Of a stretch of DNA of 64,000 nucleotides, positions 1-9,939 are shown piece after piece. Each line of letters begins with the position of its first letter. Position 1 is the first letter of the stretch. Both the position numbers and the translations under genes were made by a program. The notes under the pieces were generated by a model. The model searched no databases and had not been told where the DNA came from. It saw nothing but the letters and a program-made list of their open reading frames with translations. This DNA comes from Candolleomyces eurysporus (lineage: Eukaryota > Basidiomycota > Agaricomycetes > Agaricales > Psathyrellaceae), in assembly GCA_027579435.1 (NCBI GenBank), contig JANBPK010001478.1, positions 1-64,000 of the forward strand, in the 5' to 3' direction.

Positions 1-415
1 GCACAACTCCCTCCAGCATCGTACCTCGCCAGGTCAGGCATGCTGGTTAGACTTCGAATAGTATGACTGCGTTTCAGATACGCTCGCGAGACCTTCGTGA
101 ACTTAAAGTGTCGTCGCAGAACCGTCTTACTCAACGTTCTTTCGTACTCTAGGGCGTCTGCTTAGTTGACAGTCAGGGATAACTCCAACTCTTATATTTC
201 CCTTCCTTCAAGAAGATCTCTTTTAATTATCTACGTCGATTCGCGAACTTTACGAACAGATTCGCGAATTTGAGAGGGTGTCTACGCAGACAGCGTATCA
301 GCGCGATAGCAAGAAATATTGCACCTACGAATACGAGGCAAGACCTTGCTTACCATATCGGGCATCAATGACCATCCCCGACTCCACGGAGTGGAAGGAG
401 GGTTCTGTTCCTGCA
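1..415. other. No gene seen at left edge
   Basis: I see no convincing reading frame, repeat or RNA gene here. The stretch ends at the TA dinucleotide that borders the mariner-like element. Short pieces such as 'ttcgcgaactttacgaac' and 'ttcgcgaatttgagag' near 240-275 resemble each other, but too little to name an element. Confidence 0.4.
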
Positions 416-1089
416 TACAGTCGTTTGCAAAATAAACTGCCAAACGATTTCGTCGAACAAGCGTGACTGATGGTCACAAAGCCCAATTCGGAACCAGAAT
501 CCAAGATCCAGAGGCGCGTCTCTGCCTCAATTTCATTGTTCAACTTGTTTTGACTTCTCAGAATTGTGATGTATTTATGTATGAGCCAGCAGTATGAATG
601 GATAGACTGTTACATGTCCTGTAGGAAAGTATAGCCGCAGTTCTCAATAGCCTACACCCATATCCTGGGTCACTGATTGGGCTGCTTGGTGTATCAGGTA
701 GGGATGGACATCATCCTGGAGGGCTTTTTTCTCATTCCTCCAAAGCCATTCCTTGAGTGAGCAGAAGGATTGCTCAATGGCATTGAAATCAGCTGAGTAG
801 GGAGAAAGGTAGACAAACTTGGCACCTTTTTTCAAAGGTTGTCAGTGTGCTGATCTCGGAAGGTCGTGCATCCCTGAGTTGGCCTACCACATTCTTCAAC
901 GATGATTCTTTTTATCTCTTCATCATGGTGAATTGTATAATTATTGAGGGCAACTACACTCCTCGGTCACGAAAGTGAGTCCAAACGCGTCTCCGGATCT
1001 TGGGTTCGTAGTTCCGAATTGGGCTCTGTGACCATCAATCACGCTCGTTCGACAAAATCGTTTGGCAGTTTATTTTGCAAACGACTGTA
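416..1089. mobile_element. Tc1/mariner-like element, internally deleted, with long inverted repeats
   Basis: The left end (from 416) reads TACAGTCGTTTGCAAAATAA and the right end is its reverse complement up to 1089. The two arms stay alignable for about 110-120 bp with scattered mismatches. TA at 416-417 and 1088-1089 fits the TA target duplication of the Tc1/mariner/IS630 superfamily. Inside, on the minus strand, is the end of a DDE transposase (separate entry). At about 0.67 kb the element cannot code a complete transposase, so it is a deletion derivative. Confidence 0.75.
644..835 (-). pseudogene. DDE transposase C-terminal fragment (IS630/Tc1 type)
   Basis: A 63-residue frame contains 'FVYLSPYSADFNAIEQSF' followed by a Lys/Trp-rich helix (SLKEWLWR). 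This matches the conserved end of IS630/Tc1 transposases, where 'SPxxNPIE' carries the third catalytic acid. The D-to-E spacing cannot be judged because the upstream catalytic domain is missing, and the frame opens only at residue 'MKKGAKF'. It lies within the inverted-repeat element at 416-1089 and is a relic. Confidence 0.7.
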
Positions 1090-1166
1090 ACGTAGATGCT
1101 CTCTGCCAATTCTATTGATTCGTGAGAGCCTTTGCCCATATATGTGCGGTGGGCTGGGGTCTGCAC

Positions 1167-2136
1167 TAGTGTTGCCACAGGTTGGGCCAAACCCAATTTG
1201 GACCCAACCCGACCTACACACAGCCCGACCCAACCCGCGAAAATGGGTCACAGGTCAAATGATGACCCAACCTTATTGAACCTGCCGGGTTCCGGGTTGA
1301 CTTGAGGGCGACCGAGTGACCTGATTCCCAAATAGGAACTATCATTTTTCTTTGCCAAAGCACCGAAATTCTTGCATAATTTTTATAGGATTCACTTCGA
1401 AAGAGCCCAGAGAGTCTACACCTCAAATTCTATGGCCATTGGAGTAGAACTGAGGGCGCAACCCGAAGGAAATGGTTTTATCGTGGATGCCATGTCGGAA
1501 GTCTCTGTACCGGCGTTTCAACGGCCTTGCCGTTGAGAGGTCGTTGGAGACCCGAGAACAGATGAAATCACACTGAAATAAACATTTGGTTAGAAAATTT
1601 TGAGATGGAGCAAAATCCAGAGCATACTAGTTCTTGTTCCCTCAAATTAAATATGTTGAACTAGCAGAATCTTGACGGCTGCTGTTGCGTTGAGATGCAT
1701 TTCAACGCCCCTAGTGGATGTTTGCCGTCGAAAGCTGCTGATTGCCGGGACGGAGTTTTCTGACACAAGCCTTGTAGCTTGTTTGCTTTTATTTGTATGC
1801 CCAAATATCCCCACTCAACGTGAAGCAAACGTGAAACCGACTCTGCTGCATCCATTCGTTCCGCAAAAATGTAGTAGTAAAATCCCCTGTGTCTCTCTGT
1901 GCTTTGGCAAACACCAAGAGCTGAGTATGGGAGCGAAATTGGAGGATTAGAGTCTGTTGTCAAGGGCCTGCCAAATATGGGGCTTGCCATCAGGTTGAAT
2001 CGGGTTAGCCGGGTTGGGCAGGTTGGGTTTGGGTTCGCCCCATTTTAATTGGGTTGGGTCACTGACCCAACCCAAAATCCAGTGAACCCAATCAAACCTG
2101 ACCCAACCTGACCCAGCCCAACCTGTGGCAACACTA
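1167..2136. mobile_element. Non-autonomous hAT-like element with 8-bp target duplication
   Basis: The ends are TAGTGTTGCCACAGGTTGGG (from 1167) and its reverse complement (ending 2136). They are flanked by the identical 8-mer GTCTGCAC at 1159-1166 and 2137-2144. An 8-bp target duplication and short terminal inverted repeats starting TAG.GTTGCCA are typical of hAT transposons. Both subterminal regions (about 1170-1310 and 1985-2135) are packed with GGGTTGGG / CCCAACCC repeats in both orientations, as in hAT transposase-binding arrays. No transposase frame remains in the 970 bp. Confidence 0.8.
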
Positions 2137-2144
2137 GTCTGCAC

Positions 2145-2883
2145 GTCATCAATGACATATTAATCCCGACCTTGATCCTTCCGGCCCTTGCTTTCAGTTG
2201 TCGCTCTTTCTATCGCTCTTTCCCCCCCCCGCGACCATCTCTGTCATCGACCAATGCTCATTCCAAAGCAACCATCATGTGTTCCACGGGTGCTGCTGGC
2301 AGAGCAGTGCCCTCCCTTTGATGAACCGCATCTCACTGAAGAATACCCACTATTTTACGATCCTCTTTACTTTCCTGAATTCTTCCCTGATCTTTTCAAC
2401 AACAGTGCGCTCTTTTGTGATTGGTTGACTGCTTCTCTATGTGGCCACCCCGATTCTTGCCCTGCTTCTTGCCGAAATAGCTCTCTGTGTCTTGACGGCG
2501 TCGAGCTCAGCGAAGGAAAGCTGTGCTTCCACTTCAGCAGTGCTATTTCTTGGGTTTCCAGATTGTAGCCTAACTTGACCCCTTTGTATATACCGAAACT
2601 TTAGAGCTTTAACCACTACATCATTGTCGAAAACCCCTGTAATCCCGAGTTCTAGCACAGCAGAGTCGGGGACTGGCGCCGCAGCGGCGCCGCTACGATC
2701 TCAATACCATATCGGCATAGCATAGAAATGCCTTACCATCCGCTACCATCCTCACTTTGCGTGTATACCACGTTCGTTTTTTGAGCAGGTTTCTCGCCAT
2801 GCCATCTTGGGGGTAATGGTCATCAATGGTTGGTTAGGTCCCTCAAGATTCGGCTTGTTCATCTGGGGGGGGGGTTTTGCTGA
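2145..2883. other. Intergenic, no gene recognised; junction to NLR copy A
   Basis: A 126-residue frame at 2188-2568 has no recognisable family, and its codon pattern does not stand out from the opposite strand. A GC-rich palindrome (gcgccgcagcggcgc) lies near 2676-2690 and a run of ten G's near 2866-2875. From about 2884 the sequence becomes collinear with intron 2 of the complete NLR copies, so this stretch replaced the promoter and first two exons of copy A. Confidence 0.4.
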
Positions 2884-2929
2884 TGACGGATGCACTGACA
2901 TGCAGTCTTGCATTATGCATCGATCGTAG

Positions 2930-5918
2930 TACCTTCCTCTCCACTCACCCTGCCCCTCTCAAGTTCTCCCCGGCACTTTGGCGGCGACATCACCTATAGC
3001 TCAAACGGTGAAAGTATGGTCAACATCCAGCCTTCGGAGGGTTATGGAAGTAACAATCACGCGGACTGGGTTAGCGGCCTATCGACGTCCCAACGCACTG
3101 CCTCAGGCTTTCAGTTGGCTCAACAGCACATAAACACCCGTGGCTATGATGGGAACAATCCCAGGGCTGTGTACAACATGGCCAGCTCCAACGGTTTGAG
3201 TACTGAAGGCGTCCTCGAGGGCCAAGGCTATGGATGGGACGATACCACGTACCGCGTCGATGGGTATGGCTGTGATGGATTGGATGTTGAAGGTAGGTTG
3301 CGAGTTGGGCCGGCGTACGAGCGGGACTGACACCGAGCATAGGGGTATCCTGCTCCTCAGTATCAGTAGTCGGTCTAGAGGCACTTAAGGGAGACTTCGG
3401 TGCTCAGAGTATGCCTGTATACGATGCTTATCCGTCTGACGTTCCAGGTAACGATTTTGTGCTAGAGCCTCAGAACCAATCACGCTAACGCTCTCTATTT
3501 TCGTAGCCGCACAGTCCCAACCTGCTACCAACGAGTCAACGTCACCTCTGCAATCATCTAAACACAACTCACCCTACCATCCCCTCCATGTAACCCAGAG
3601 CACGGAGAACTTTGAGAGTGAGTAGAGTGAGTGATAGCGATGCTCTGTTGGATCAGGTTGGCTCTGACAGGGACACGGTAGTATTAGAACGTCACCACGA
3701 CCTGCCTTGTGGTTCGATACCCTATGCAAGCATCCAACTCTCAAACAGCATGTGCTTCCGCACTCAACCCCAGACCTCGAACCACCGCTACGCGCCGTAC
3801 TCAGTTGTATATCGTCAAGNAAAAAAGTCAAGGGCCGATATACAACGGTGGTATTCACGGCAATGTCCAAAACTTTCAGATTTCAAACATTGACGGTGCG
3901 CTACTCGTACGGGCTCTCTGTCACATCCGTTGAATGATAGCTACTTTCAGTCGGTATACTTCAATATCTTAAAGAACATGCTGCGACAGGGGCGATGCAC
4001 GACTCCGACGAACGGTTTCCTCCCCTACTCTGCCACCCTGGAACGCGCGAGGTCGTGATATACCGTATTCTGGACTGGTACGGATACCAAGCCAGACCTG
4101 ATAAGCCTATCATGTGGGTCTACGCGCCTGCAGGATATGGGAAGACTGCTATTGCTGGGACGGTTTCAGAAAAACTGGAGAAGTTTGGAGAACTGGGGTT
4201 CAATCCCCTCGGAGCCACGTTCTTTTTCTGGAGGACGTCCACGGAGCGCAACAGTCCTGCGCGTTTCATCATCACTCTCGCTTACCAGCTTTTCATTTCC
4301 ATCCCCAACCTCGCTCCCCATATCGAGAATGCCGTTAAACGCAATCCCATGATTCTCACAAAGACCCTGGAGGGTCAGCTGAAGAAGCTGATCATCGAGC
4401 CTTTCCAGGCGCTTGGAGACGCGGCGGCCATGCCCAACCGGTTGATCATCGTCGATGGACTCGATGAATGTATTGACTCGGATCGGGAGTCTCGAGTCGA
4501 CAAGAAGTCTGGGGAAGACCAGGAAACCGTCCAAATCCGGGTTCTCGACCTCATCCACTCTCTCGCTTCCCATCAACTTCCTCTTTCCTTCCTCATCCTC
4601 AGCAGGCCAGAAGCATGGATTAAGCACCACATCGATTCAGAGTCATTCGTGGATCTGGTGGAGCATGTGGACTTGTACGAGGTCGGGGATCACCTGAAGG
4701 ATGTCGAGACATTTGTGAAGGCTGAACTATCTCGCCTCGGTCTGGACAAAGAGGATTTAGTGACGGGTTTGGTGGAGAGGGCCAAAGGACACATGCTCTA
4801 TGCTTCCACCATTATCGAACATATCGACTGTCCATACGACGACCCTCGAACACTCCTTGAGAACATCCTGAATGACCATTTCAATTCCAATCCCAACTTC
4901 ACCCACTCGACACCATTCTCCTCCCTCTTCGAGCTCTACCGACAGATCCTGCGATCTTGCCCTCAGGGCAATCGCTCAGTGATGATAGATGTTCTTGAGG
5001 AGATTTGTACGGCGCCTGACTGTTTTGATGTTGGCGTTGAGATACACCAGGCCGTCGGTGTTTTCGATCATATCGTCGGTCGAGTGCCAGGTGCAGGCAT
5101 GAAGGCCATTAGGGGACTCCATGCTGTACTCCGCTCTCAAACCATCGAGGATGATTCCGTGGAAACCNTTTTTCATTCATCGATCGTTCTACGAGTTCCT
5201 TCGCGACCCCTGCTCCTCGCAAGAATTTCGTATAGATATGGAGAAAGGAGCCAGACGACTGCTACTAGGATGTCTGTATTCCATGTCTCCCATCACGTTG
5301 CATCGCAGAGTGGATGAAGATCACGTTCGGTTCGCTCTGGGCTCCTGGACGGCGTTGTACTTCGATTGGAACGGACTTCTCACTCAAACACAGCCAGACA
5401 CAGCTGAATATCGCGTTGAGGTTGTAGAGATGGTGCAGAAGCTGTTGGAGATCGATCTCACGGCCTGTTTTGTCCATACCTTCACTCTCGATTTTGCTTT
5501 CCGGTGGAAACTGCGTCCATCTTTTAGCCTCTGCAATGACGATCGGTCCAACCTCATAATCTCCTCGGCCTACTCAGGGGTTTATGAAACCAACACTCTT
5601 GTCAAGAGTGCCGTTTCGCATGTTGTGGCTTCCCATCACGCAGCGATTCTCCATGTGCTCCAGAGTCATACCCTCATCGCCAATGGATGGTGTACTTACT
5701 TTCCGAAAGCGGTGTATGAGCATCTCCGGAAGCTATCAAGCCGTCCTGAGGGCTGGGATTCCGACAGTGTTGTACGCGCACTGAAGACTCTCCGGCAGGC
5801 ATCCTCAGACATCTTTGACAGCCTTACGGCCGCTGTTGAGGACGAATCACAAGGCCAGAGGGGAGGCAAGATCTTACTCTCATTGCTTCGATCCAAGACA
5901 ACGTGCGCGTCGGGTTGA
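2930..5918 (+). CDS. NLR copy A: NACHT protein, 5'-truncated
   Basis: Probable exons are 2930-3292, 3343-3447, 3507-3621, 3671-3895 and 3951-5918, equal to exons 3-7 of the full copies; a start at 2908 (MHYASIVV..) is possible. Exons 1-2 and the shared promoter block are absent. The NACHT exon has P-loop APAGYGKTAI, Walker B 'LIIVDGLDEC' and sensor 'LILSRPEAW', followed by the 'GLHAVLRS..FIHRSFYEFL' region. N's at 3820 and 5168 break the frame; leaving both out gives an exon sum with consistent phases. Near 5850-5918 a small deletion relative to copy C changes the last ~20 residues. Nearest relative: copy C. NACHT ATPases in fungi act in non-self recognition and cell death; the role here is inferred. 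Expression is doubtful without the promoter. Confidence 0.7.
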
Positions 5919-6540
5919 AGGCGTTCTACACTACCAATTAGTACAGTACTCAAATGTAGAGCGAATGGACTCATGAACGTTCTCCTACCACACCGTCCAA
6001 GCTGTGGCTTACCAAACTGATTACAGTGTATGAGTTGCAGGAAACGAAAGAGCAGGCCAACTCCTCGGCTTCTGGATCTGTTTGGCTTCATGTCCTACTC
6101 CTAGCAGATCTAGAACGTTTGCCAGCTGGCGCATCTTCAAAGGCGATGAATATCCCACAATCCAGCCAGAAGTCATAACTTGCCCCAAAGAATTGTTAGA
6201 CCAGTAACCAATCGGGGAACGGCGTTCACTGGTCTAATGAAATGCTCACTCTAAGCTCCGTCCAGGTCTTCGTGCAAGTCCTGAGTCCTGTGCAATCATG
6301 GTGAGCGTTGGGGCGAGAGGAATGAATGCGTGATGTGGTTAAATAATGCGTCGAAATTCCTTTTTTTTTCTTTATCACTCCTTCTAATGCACCTTATGTT
6401 AATTTTGTTCCATTCATTCGTTCACTTGGACTCCTTCTCAGTTTGCTTCTTGCACCCGTCCTTCATTCATTTGATCAGCTCTCTCTGTTGTCCTTCTGTT
6501 TTTCCTAGCCTCTCGTCTCATCCTCGAAAGCTCGAAACTG
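5919..6540. repeat. NLR 3' trailer and duplicated downstream segment
   Basis: Directly after the copy A stop is a trailer ('gtacagtactcaaatgtagag', 'ctcatgaac') that recurs after every NLR copy. The region on to about 6540 is collinear with 21066-21740 behind copy C, for example 'ggtgagcgttggggcgagag' in both. No coding frame is supported. Confidence 0.6.
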
Positions 6541-6559
6541 AGCATGCATCAATCTGCAA

Positions 6560-7050
6560 CCACTCCTAACGAGATGCCAAACAACGAGGGATTTGAGGTA
6601 CCAGAACTGTCAATGCTCTCCATATTTCCTATGCTCCAACTGCTTTGCTCAACCAGCGTGGACCAAGGGTACGCTCAAGCGTCCATGCTGTCTATGCGTC
6701 CTACCTTGCGACTTTTNCCCCCCTCGATCCCACCAGCCCTTCATCAACGGACTCGAAGGATGCTAATGATGTGTACACACTCTCCAGCGTCCCAGATAAG
6801 GACCTCACCCATCCTACCATGTAAGTATTGCGAAGCTGCGAGCACTGGGTGAGTTGGGGTACGAGGGTTGGTTGGAACCTGAGCGCTAATATTCAGCAGA
6901 CGACGGTGACAGTGGTTAACCGAGAGAACCGACAAGATCGGAGAGACGGCTTGGGACGGAAGAACTATACTGGATTGAATGTACGATTGAAAGAAGGATG
7001 AAAAAGACCTGTGAAGAGAGGTGGTTATACGCTACAAGATTCATCGCTAT
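6560..7050 (+). pseudogene. ThDP-enzyme C-terminal fragment 1
   Basis: Decayed copy of the last domain of the thiamine-diphosphate enzyme described at 7428. Recognisable pieces are 'ELSMLSIFP' (for the family's 'KLSMLxVHP'), 'VYTLSSVPDKDLT' and 'WVSWGTRVG'. Stops and frameshifts separate them and an N sits at 6717. The upstream catalytic part is missing, so this is the tail of an older copy placed before the next one. The same arrangement recurs at 21757. Confidence 0.55.
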
Positions 7051-7059
7051 AGTTATAGT

Positions 7060-7427
7060 GGTGCTGCCTGTCGTCCTTTTCCATGGACCACCATGTCGAG
7101 TTCCAACCTAGGTTTCAATCTTTACGATTTCGGCATGCTTGGGGGGTAACCTATAACAGAAATATATAAGATTTAGATATGACTTCAGGGAACTGTCACA
7201 CTCAGCTTCCCCGGGCAGATCCCATACCCGCAGGCCCACAGAACAGGACCCACTTATTGATTTGTTTGGTTCAAGACGTGAAGCCAAACATCCAACAACG
7301 GGGAGCCGGCGTTTCCTTGCATCCTGAGCGCTGAGCTTCAGTCCGACGGCGCGGCAGAACATGGCTTAACCCATCGCCTCTTTCCTTCCTACTCCCTTCT
7401 AATGTCGATTCTGTTCCTCTTTCTCAG
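7060..7427. other. Spacer before ThDP-enzyme pseudogene, shared between repeats
   Basis: No gene is seen. The piece 'tttgtttggttcaagacgtg' near 7260 recurs around 14020 and 22275, so the spacer is part of the repeated unit. The C/T-rich end 'ctgttcctctttctcag' (7411-7427) is probably an intron end of the ancestral enzyme gene. Confidence 0.45.
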
Positions 7428-8979
7428 GATGCGAATGCTACAAAGAAAATGTCTCTCAGCGCTTTGCTCGAGGCACTGGCAAAACAGCTGCCGTGATCGT
7501 CCATGTCGACATTGGCATGCAGTCATTGACGGATGTGGTGCATAATCTGGACAAGAATCGGTGTAATTGTCCATGCTGGGGTATCGCTCTTTGGTGCTCA
7601 TGGGAGCATGGGGGTGGGAGGAACGAGTGGATTATGTGGATGCAAGGTGTGTTCGTTTCTCCAGTTCCCTATTTTTCGCTCTAATCCTTCTTGTAGATAC
7701 CCACGAACAGTCCTCTATCGCTCGACAGTACATGCGGCATGTAACCCAACTAATTAGCGCCAAAGGCATCCCTGAAACTTCGATAAGCGATTCAGGTGTA
7801 CGTCTGTCCGTTTCTGTCTTTTACATTGTTGCTCATCCGTTCTTGTGCAGTGCAACGAGCGAACCCAAAGGACCCGTATATCTCCGGCCTCGTTGCGAAG
7901 TAACGAGGGCATCTTCTATCGCTCTTCGACAGCCTCCCACTCCGTGAACCTTGAAGATTTCATTGTGATCCTCTGCACTCGCACCCTCAATCATATCTCT
8001 CATCACTCACGCCCTCGTCTCAGCCCAGCGTCCACTCGTTATAACCTCCCATCTCGGTAGGAACCGGAACGCTGTCCAGGCTCTAGTAGAGCTTTCGAGC
8101 CTTGTAAGCCATACCTGCTTTGCAAGTGTGTTCGAGTGTGGTCTTGGTGCCGTCAAGTCATCCGTTCGGGCTGGGTACGACGTTCATCATGCCTCGTCCC
8201 TCTGGCACTCCTGGGGCCGAGGAAGATGTCGACCACCCTTACCACCACCTCACGACTGCCGACATGATACTGGTAATCGACTTTGAGCTACCTTGGTTAC
8301 ATTCCATTCCTTATCGAAGGCCTTCGCCGAGTGCTCGGATATTCGTCATGGATGGCGGGGACCCTCTCAAGACACCGATGAAGGTGTCGGTAGGAGGGAT
8401 AGGAGAGGCGAAAGTGTTTGTGAGAGCAGATGCGGAGGTTGGGTTGAGTCAGATAGTAGAGGTTGTCAAAGAGCTTTTGGAGAAGGACCTGGGAGGGGAG
8501 CAAACGAGTCAAGAACAACGCGGGGCTGCTTCGAACGGGCCACGCTCGTAGACTCGCCCAGCACGATTGGACCAGTGCTTCCTTTCCTTCATCGACCTCT
8601 ACCTCCTCGCCGTCGACCCTTTCGAGACAGAGTCGGATCACGTACACAGTTCCAACTCTGCTCACAGCCCTGCGCAAGTCCATCGAACGCCTTTTGACCT
8701 CCCGTAGTAAACGTACACTCGTGTTGAACGAGTCTATGACGAACTTTCCCCTGGTTTGGGAGTACTTTAGACCTGATAGTCGCATTGGTGGTGAAACAGG
8801 CTTGAGTATGATCAGTTCAGGAGGGTTAAATTTCGGCAGGGCCTTGGGAGAAAGGAACTTTTGATTTTATTGTAGTGATTGTAGGAGACGGCTCGTTCAT
8901 GTTTGGTGTCCCGAGCTCTGCGTATTGGATACCGAGGAGGTTCGAGATATCGAGTATCTGGTTTATTTCGACAGAGTCA
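7428..8979 (+). pseudogene. Thiamine-diphosphate enzyme pseudogene 1 (acetolactate-synthase family)
   Basis: Pieces of a ThDP-dependent enzyme occur in order but in different frames: 'FARGTGKTAAVIVHVDIG' (PYR-domain end), 'IVRQYM'-like and 'ATSEPKGPVYL' segments, 'ADMILVIDFELPW' with 'PSPSARIFVMD.GDPLK' (central domain), then 'LNESMTNFPLVWEYFRP' and 'GDGSFMFGVPSSAYW' (start of the ThDP-binding GDG..NN motif). Frameshifts and stops are frequent, for example after 7560 and 8070-8200. The N-terminal ~80 residues and the end after 'RFE' are absent. The parent resembles the fungal acetolactate-synthase-like or benzaldehyde-lyase-like group rather than biosynthetic ILV2, judged by memory of family motifs only. 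Confidence 0.7.
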
Positions 8980-9270
8980 TTTTTTGTCTCTTTCATTTTC
9001 TCATTTCCTTAGATTCGGTCGCTTCTTGCAGCTCGTCCGTTGCTTCCTTTTGGTCTGTTCTTCCGTTTTACTCTTTCGCCACATTCGCTTGTTTCGTTTT
9101 TCTCTCGTTTTGTTGACTCCCTTTTGATTTCGTTCTTCAGCCAGCTCGTTTCTTTTGTCATTTCTCTCAATTTGTTCGTTCTTTCCTTTGATTCGGATAC
9201 CTAGCTCGTTGTTTCTTTAGCCTTTTTCTTCGCCTTCCGCTGCCCTTATACCGCTGCCCNTTTTTTTTCT
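8975..9270 (+). repeat. Pyrimidine-rich tract 1 in the ThDP-enzyme copy
   Basis: About 290 bp of T/C-rich sequence built from variants of 'ttcgttctttcgtttcg'. It begins exactly where the enzyme sequence breaks off inside 'RYET/PFLT', and similar tracts occupy the same point in the copies at 13385, 16684 and 23930. It is probably an expanded intron. An N at 9260 precedes a T run. Confidence 0.55.
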
Positions 9271-9848
9271 CACTCGGCATTGCTCGGCAAGAGACACCAG
9301 ACATCGAAAGCGCCTCCGCCAACTGTCACCAATGGTCACCGTACAGCAAAAGTTGGTGTATCCAATTCTGATACGCCGAATGACAGCGAGACTTGCCAAC
9401 AGCTGGTGGAAATTGTCAACAGTTGCCGCTAAATGTGTATACCAGGTGTATGTAGCTATGCCCTTGTCCCTCTGCCAGGTTGTCCCATAGTACTGTCTCA
9501 TGCGATAACCTCGGATATTGGAGTCGAGTATGTCGTCGAGTATGTTGCTTTACATATCTTGAGTAATATAAGGCCTACTTTTTACTCTTGGAAGCCAAGT
9601 ACTTGTGTGCCGCTGCACTGTATCGAGTATGATATGAGTTGTTGGGACCCCATGTTGGTGAATTGTTATTGTGGGTTCATTTGCAGAGCGAGTACGAGCT
9701 CGAAATAGTGTAGCGTATTCATTTAGGTATACCAAACCTTAGTCAAGTCCATATCTATGTCAAACGCTTCTGAATTTTAATTGAAATACCTCAGATCACA
9801 TCAGTTAACGTTGAGCGTCGGAACCTGGAGAGCGCTCGCCGTTATCTT
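9271..9848. other. Intergenic upstream of NLR copy B
   Basis: No gene, RNA or named element is seen. Around 9500-9560 the words 'gtcgagtatg' and 'tcgagtatgt' recur several times, a weak local repeat. The end of this stretch runs into the conserved NLR promoter block. Confidence 0.35.
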
Positions 9849-9894
9849 CACAGCCACGAAAGCCGTAAAGGGTGTGGAGTTCATAGATATAAAA
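9849..9894 (+). promoter_or_regulatory. Shared NLR promoter block, copy B
   Basis: CACAGCCACGAAAG at 9849-9862, 78 nt before the ATG, is shared with copies C, D and E. A TATA-like 'atataaaa' follows at 9887-9894, about 46 nt before the ATG. Function is inferred from position and conservation only. Confidence 0.5.
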
Positions 9895-9939
9895 TAGATT
9901 GCTGTCAGCCTCATCCTCTCGTTCCCATGTACCACCACC

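Noticed and set aside
2188..2568. 126-codon frame before NLR copy A
   Set aside because: No family resemblance, overlapped by competing frames on both strands, and no splice or promoter support.
8297..8785. 162-codon minus-strand frame
   Set aside because: Shadow of the ThDP-enzyme pseudogene on the plus strand.
9480..9730. Possible LTR around repeated 'tcgagtatg'
   Set aside because: No TG..CA borders, no target duplication and no second copy in the window.
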